A stretch of 14,099 nt of DNA from an uncultured Bacteroidota bacterium (GTDB taxonomy: Bacteria > Bacteroidota > Bacteroidia > UKL13-3): NCBI GenBank assembly GCA_903888395.1, contig CAISTO010000125.1, positions 1 to 14,099 of the forward strand, written 5' to 3'. The notes beneath the pieces were generated by a model. That model was not told the origin of the DNA. It made no database searches and saw only the letters and a list, made by a program, of their open reading frames with translations. The position numbers and the translations under genes were made by a program. Below, one piece after another: positions 11,832 to 14,099 of this stretch (its first letter is position 1; the number at the start of each line of letters is the position of its first letter).

Positions 11832-14099
11832 ATGGCATTTGATATTGAAATGATTAAAGCAGTTTATTCCAAAATGGAAGAACGCATCACTGCAGCTCGT
11901 AAGGTAGTAAACAAACCTTTAACTTTAACCGAGAAAATTTTGTATAGTCACTTAACTGAAGGAAATGCAAACACCAGTTACGAAAGAGGTAAAAGTTATG
12001 TAGATTTTGGTCCAGATAGAGTTGCCATGCAAGATGCAACAGCTCAAATGGCGTTGTTGCAATTCATGCAATCTGGTAGACCAACAGTGGCTGTTCCTTC
12101 TACTGTTCATTGCGATCATTTAATTACTGCAAAAAATGGTGCAGATAAGGATTTAGAATTTGCAAATAAAGAAAGTAAAGAAGTGTATGACTTCTTAGGC
12201 TCTGTTTCTAATAAATATGGCATTGGTTTTTGGAAACCAGGTGCAGGAATTATTCACCAAGTAGTTTTAGAAAATTATGCATTTCCAGGTGGAATGATGA
12301 TTGGAACCGATAGCCATACTGTAAATGCTGGTGGTTTAGGAATGATTGCCATTGGAGTTGGTGGTGCCGATGCTTGCGATGTAATGGCCGGATTACCTTG
12401 GGAACTTAAAATGCCAAAATTAATTGGTGTAAAATTAACAGGAAAATTAAACGGTTGGGCTGCTCCAAAAGATGTAATTTTAAAAGTTGCAGGAATTTTA
12501 ACTGTAAAAGGTGGAACTGATGCGGTAGTTGAATATTTTGGCGAAGGTGCTACCAGTATGAGTTGTACTGGTAAAGGAACTATTTGTAACATGGGTGCTG
12601 AAATTGGCGCTACCACTTCTACTTTTGGTTATGACGATTCAATGGCTCGTTATTTAAAAGCTACTGGTAGAGCTGAAGTTGCTGAATTAGCCGATGCTGT
12701 AAAACATCATTTAACTGCAGATCCTGAATGCTATGCAAACCCTGAATTATATTTTGATCAAGTAATAGAAATAGATTTAAATACTTTAGAACCTCATGTA
12801 AACGGACCTTTTACTCCTGATTTGGCTACGCCAATTTCAAAATTAAAAGAAGCTGCTTTAGCGAATGGCTGGCCAACAAAAATTTCAGTTGGTTTATTAG
12901 GTTCTTGTACCAATTCAAGTTACGAAGATATTTCAAGAGCAGTAAGTTTAGCAAAACAAGTTTCATCAAAAGGTTTAACTGCTAAAGCAGAATACTTAAT
13001 CAATCCAGGTTCAGAGCAAATTCGTTATACCATTAAACGCGATGGATTCTTAGATGTATTCAATGAAATAGGTGCTAAAGTTTTTACCAACGCTTGCGGT
13101 CCTTGTATAGGAATGTGGGATAGAATGGGTGCTGAAAAACAAGAAAAAAATACCATTATTCATTCATTTAATAGAAACTTTGCAAAACGTGCCGATGGAA
13201 ATCCTAACACTTTTGCATTTGTAGCTTCACCTGAAATAGTAACGGCTATGGCCATTGCTGGCGATTTAACTTTTAATCCTTTAACTGATTATTTGACTAA
13301 CAATAAAGGTGAACAAGTGAAGTTTGATGAACCAACTGGTGATGAATTACCAACTAAAGGTTTTGCTGTAGAAGATGCTGGTTTTATTGCTCCCGCAATA
13401 GATGGTAGCACTGTTCAAATAGCTGTTTCTCCAACATCTGATCGTTTACAATTATTAGCACCATTTACTGCTTGGGAAGGTGCCGACATTAAAGGTTTAA
13501 AATTGCTAATAAAAGCAAAAGGAAAATGTACCACTGACCATATTTCAATGGCCGGACCTTGGTTAAAATACCGTGGACATTTAGATAATATTTCAAATAA
13601 CATGTTGATTGGTGCGGTGAATTTTTTCAATGAAAAAACCGACAATGTAAAAAACCAATTGACTGGAGAATATGCTTCAGTTCCTAAAGTTCAACGCGAA
13701 TACAAAGCACAAGGAATTGGTAGCATTGTAGTTGGTGATGAAAATTATGGTGAAGGCAGTAGCCGCGAACATGCAGCTATGGAACCTCGTCATTTGGGTG
13801 TTCGTGCAGTATTGGTAAAATCTTTTGCTCGTATTCACGAAACTAACTTAAAGAAACAAGGAATGTTGGGTTTAACTTTTGCCAACAAAGAAGATTATAA
13901 CAAAATTTTGGAAAATGACACCATTGACATCATTGGCTTAGATACTTTTGCTCCTTCGGTGCAATTGGATTTAGTGTTAAACCACATAGATGGAACTAGT
14001 GAAACCATTAAAGTAAACCATACTTATAACCAACAACAAATAGAATGGTTCAAAGCCGGTGGCGCTTTAAATATCATTAGAGCAAGTGTTGGGAAATAG
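11832..14099 (+). CDS. acn: Aconitate hydratase (mitochondrial-type aconitase)
   Basis: This complete 755-residue enzyme interconverts citrate and isocitrate through cis-aconitate in the TCA cycle, in the cytoplasm, using a [4Fe-4S] cluster. The three cluster ligands are Cys359 (GSCTNSSYEDISRA) and Cys422 and Cys425 (ACGPCIGMWDR). Other family signatures are HCDH (93-96), GTDSHTVNAGGLGM (158-171), VGGADACDVMAG, TTDHISMAGPWLKYRGHLDN (567-586) and GEGSSREHAAMEPRHLG (640-656), the last holding the active-site Ser. Length and motifs fit the shorter mitochondrial (ACO2-like) type and not the longer AcnA/IRP1 or AcnB types. The ATG directly follows the octamer repeat leader, and the N-terminus aligns with the family start, so the start is secure. 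The stop is the last codon of the window. Codon use is ordinary and the gene looks like a core gene. No nearby gene shares its pathway. Confidence 0.97.
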   Translation: MAFDIEMIKAVYSKMEERITAARKVVNKPLTLTEKILYSHLTEGNANTSYERGKSYVDFGPDRVAMQDATAQMALLQFMQSGRPTVAVPSTVHCDHLITAKNGADKDLEFANKESKEVYDFLGSVSNKYGIGFWKPGAGIIHQVVLENYAFPGGMMIGTDSHTVNAGGLGMIAIGVGGADACDVMAGLPWELKMPKLIGVKLTGKLNGWAAPKDVILKVAGILTVKGGTDAVVEYFGEGATSMSCTGKGTICNMGAEIGATTSTFGYDDSMARYLKATGRAEVAELADAVKHHLTADPECYANPELYFDQVIEIDLNTLEPHVNGPFTPDLATPISKLKEAALANGWPTKISVGLLGSCTNSSYEDISRAVSLAKQVSSKGLTAKAEYLINPGSEQIRYTIKRDGFLDVFNEIGAKVFTNACGPCIGMWDRMGAEKQEKNTIIHSFNRNFAKRADGNPNTFAFVASPEIVTAMAIAGDLTFNPLTDYLTNNKGEQVKFDEPTGDELPTKGFAVEDAGFIAPAIDGSTVQIAVSPTSDRLQLLAPFTAWEGADIKGLKLLIKAKGKCTTDHISMAGPWLKYRGHLDNISNNMLIGAVNFFNEKTDNVKNQLTGEYASVPKVQREYKAQGIGSIVVGDENYGEGSSREHAAMEPRHLGVRAVLVKSFARIHETNLKKQGMLGLTFANKEDYNKILENDTIDIIGLDTFAPSVQLDLVLNHIDGTSETIKVNHTYNQQQIEWFKAGGALNIIRASVGK

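Noticed and set aside
12275..12616. Minus-strand open frame inside aconitase
   Set aside because: It is antisense to one of the best conserved parts of aconitase; proline- and alanine-rich composition is a product of the opposite strand's codon use.

Overview
This window is AT-rich and looks like chromosomal DNA of a Bacteroidota bacterium. Evidence for that: A-rich leaders with no recognisable Shine-Dalgarno sequence, TAnnTTTG promoter elements, a 755-residue mitochondrial-type aconitase, and a secreted protein ending in a beta-barrel that terminates in Phe.

Layout. Positions 1-10084 hold ten genes, all on the minus strand. The nine from 9498 leftwards are spaced by -14 to +29 bases, so they form a tight operon that runs off the left edge. 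A tenth gene (9599-10084) lies 100 bases upstream and may be its first gene. Reading in the direction of transcription: a hypothetical acidic protein, a small helical protein, a Trp/Asn-repeat protein, a DUF4407 membrane/coiled-coil protein, a second protein with the same membrane/coiled-coil/membrane plan, a membrane-anchored OmpA-like peptidoglycan-binding protein with GGCL repeats, a three-helix membrane protein with an extracytoplasmic transglutaminase-like domain, a DUF350-like four-helix membrane protein, a HEPN-transmembrane-CsgG-like fusion, and a secreted CsgG-like protein with C-terminal TPR-like repeats that is cut by the window edge.

Positions 10085-10480 are a divergent intergenic region with candidate -7 elements on both strands, two near-identical 15-bp palindromes and a terminator-like hairpin. 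On the plus strand follow a secreted outer-membrane beta-barrel protein (10481-11590), a spacer with two tandem repeats (11 perfect heptamers, then 6 octamers that reach the next start codon), and the complete aconitase gene (11832-14099), a housekeeping TCA-cycle gene.

How the genes may work together. The operon encodes parts for every layer of the envelope: cytoplasmic domains (a HEPN with an intact RNAIAH motif), several inner-membrane proteins, long coiled coils, a peptidoglycan anchor and periplasmic domains. I do not recognise this gene set as a described system. The most attractive reading is an envelope-spanning sensor or stress/defence complex with a HEPN ribonuclease as cytoplasmic effector, analogous in logic (not homologous overall) to systems that pair a membrane coiled-coil unit with an OmpA-like anchor. 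This is inference; only the domain content and the operon layout are visible in the sequence.
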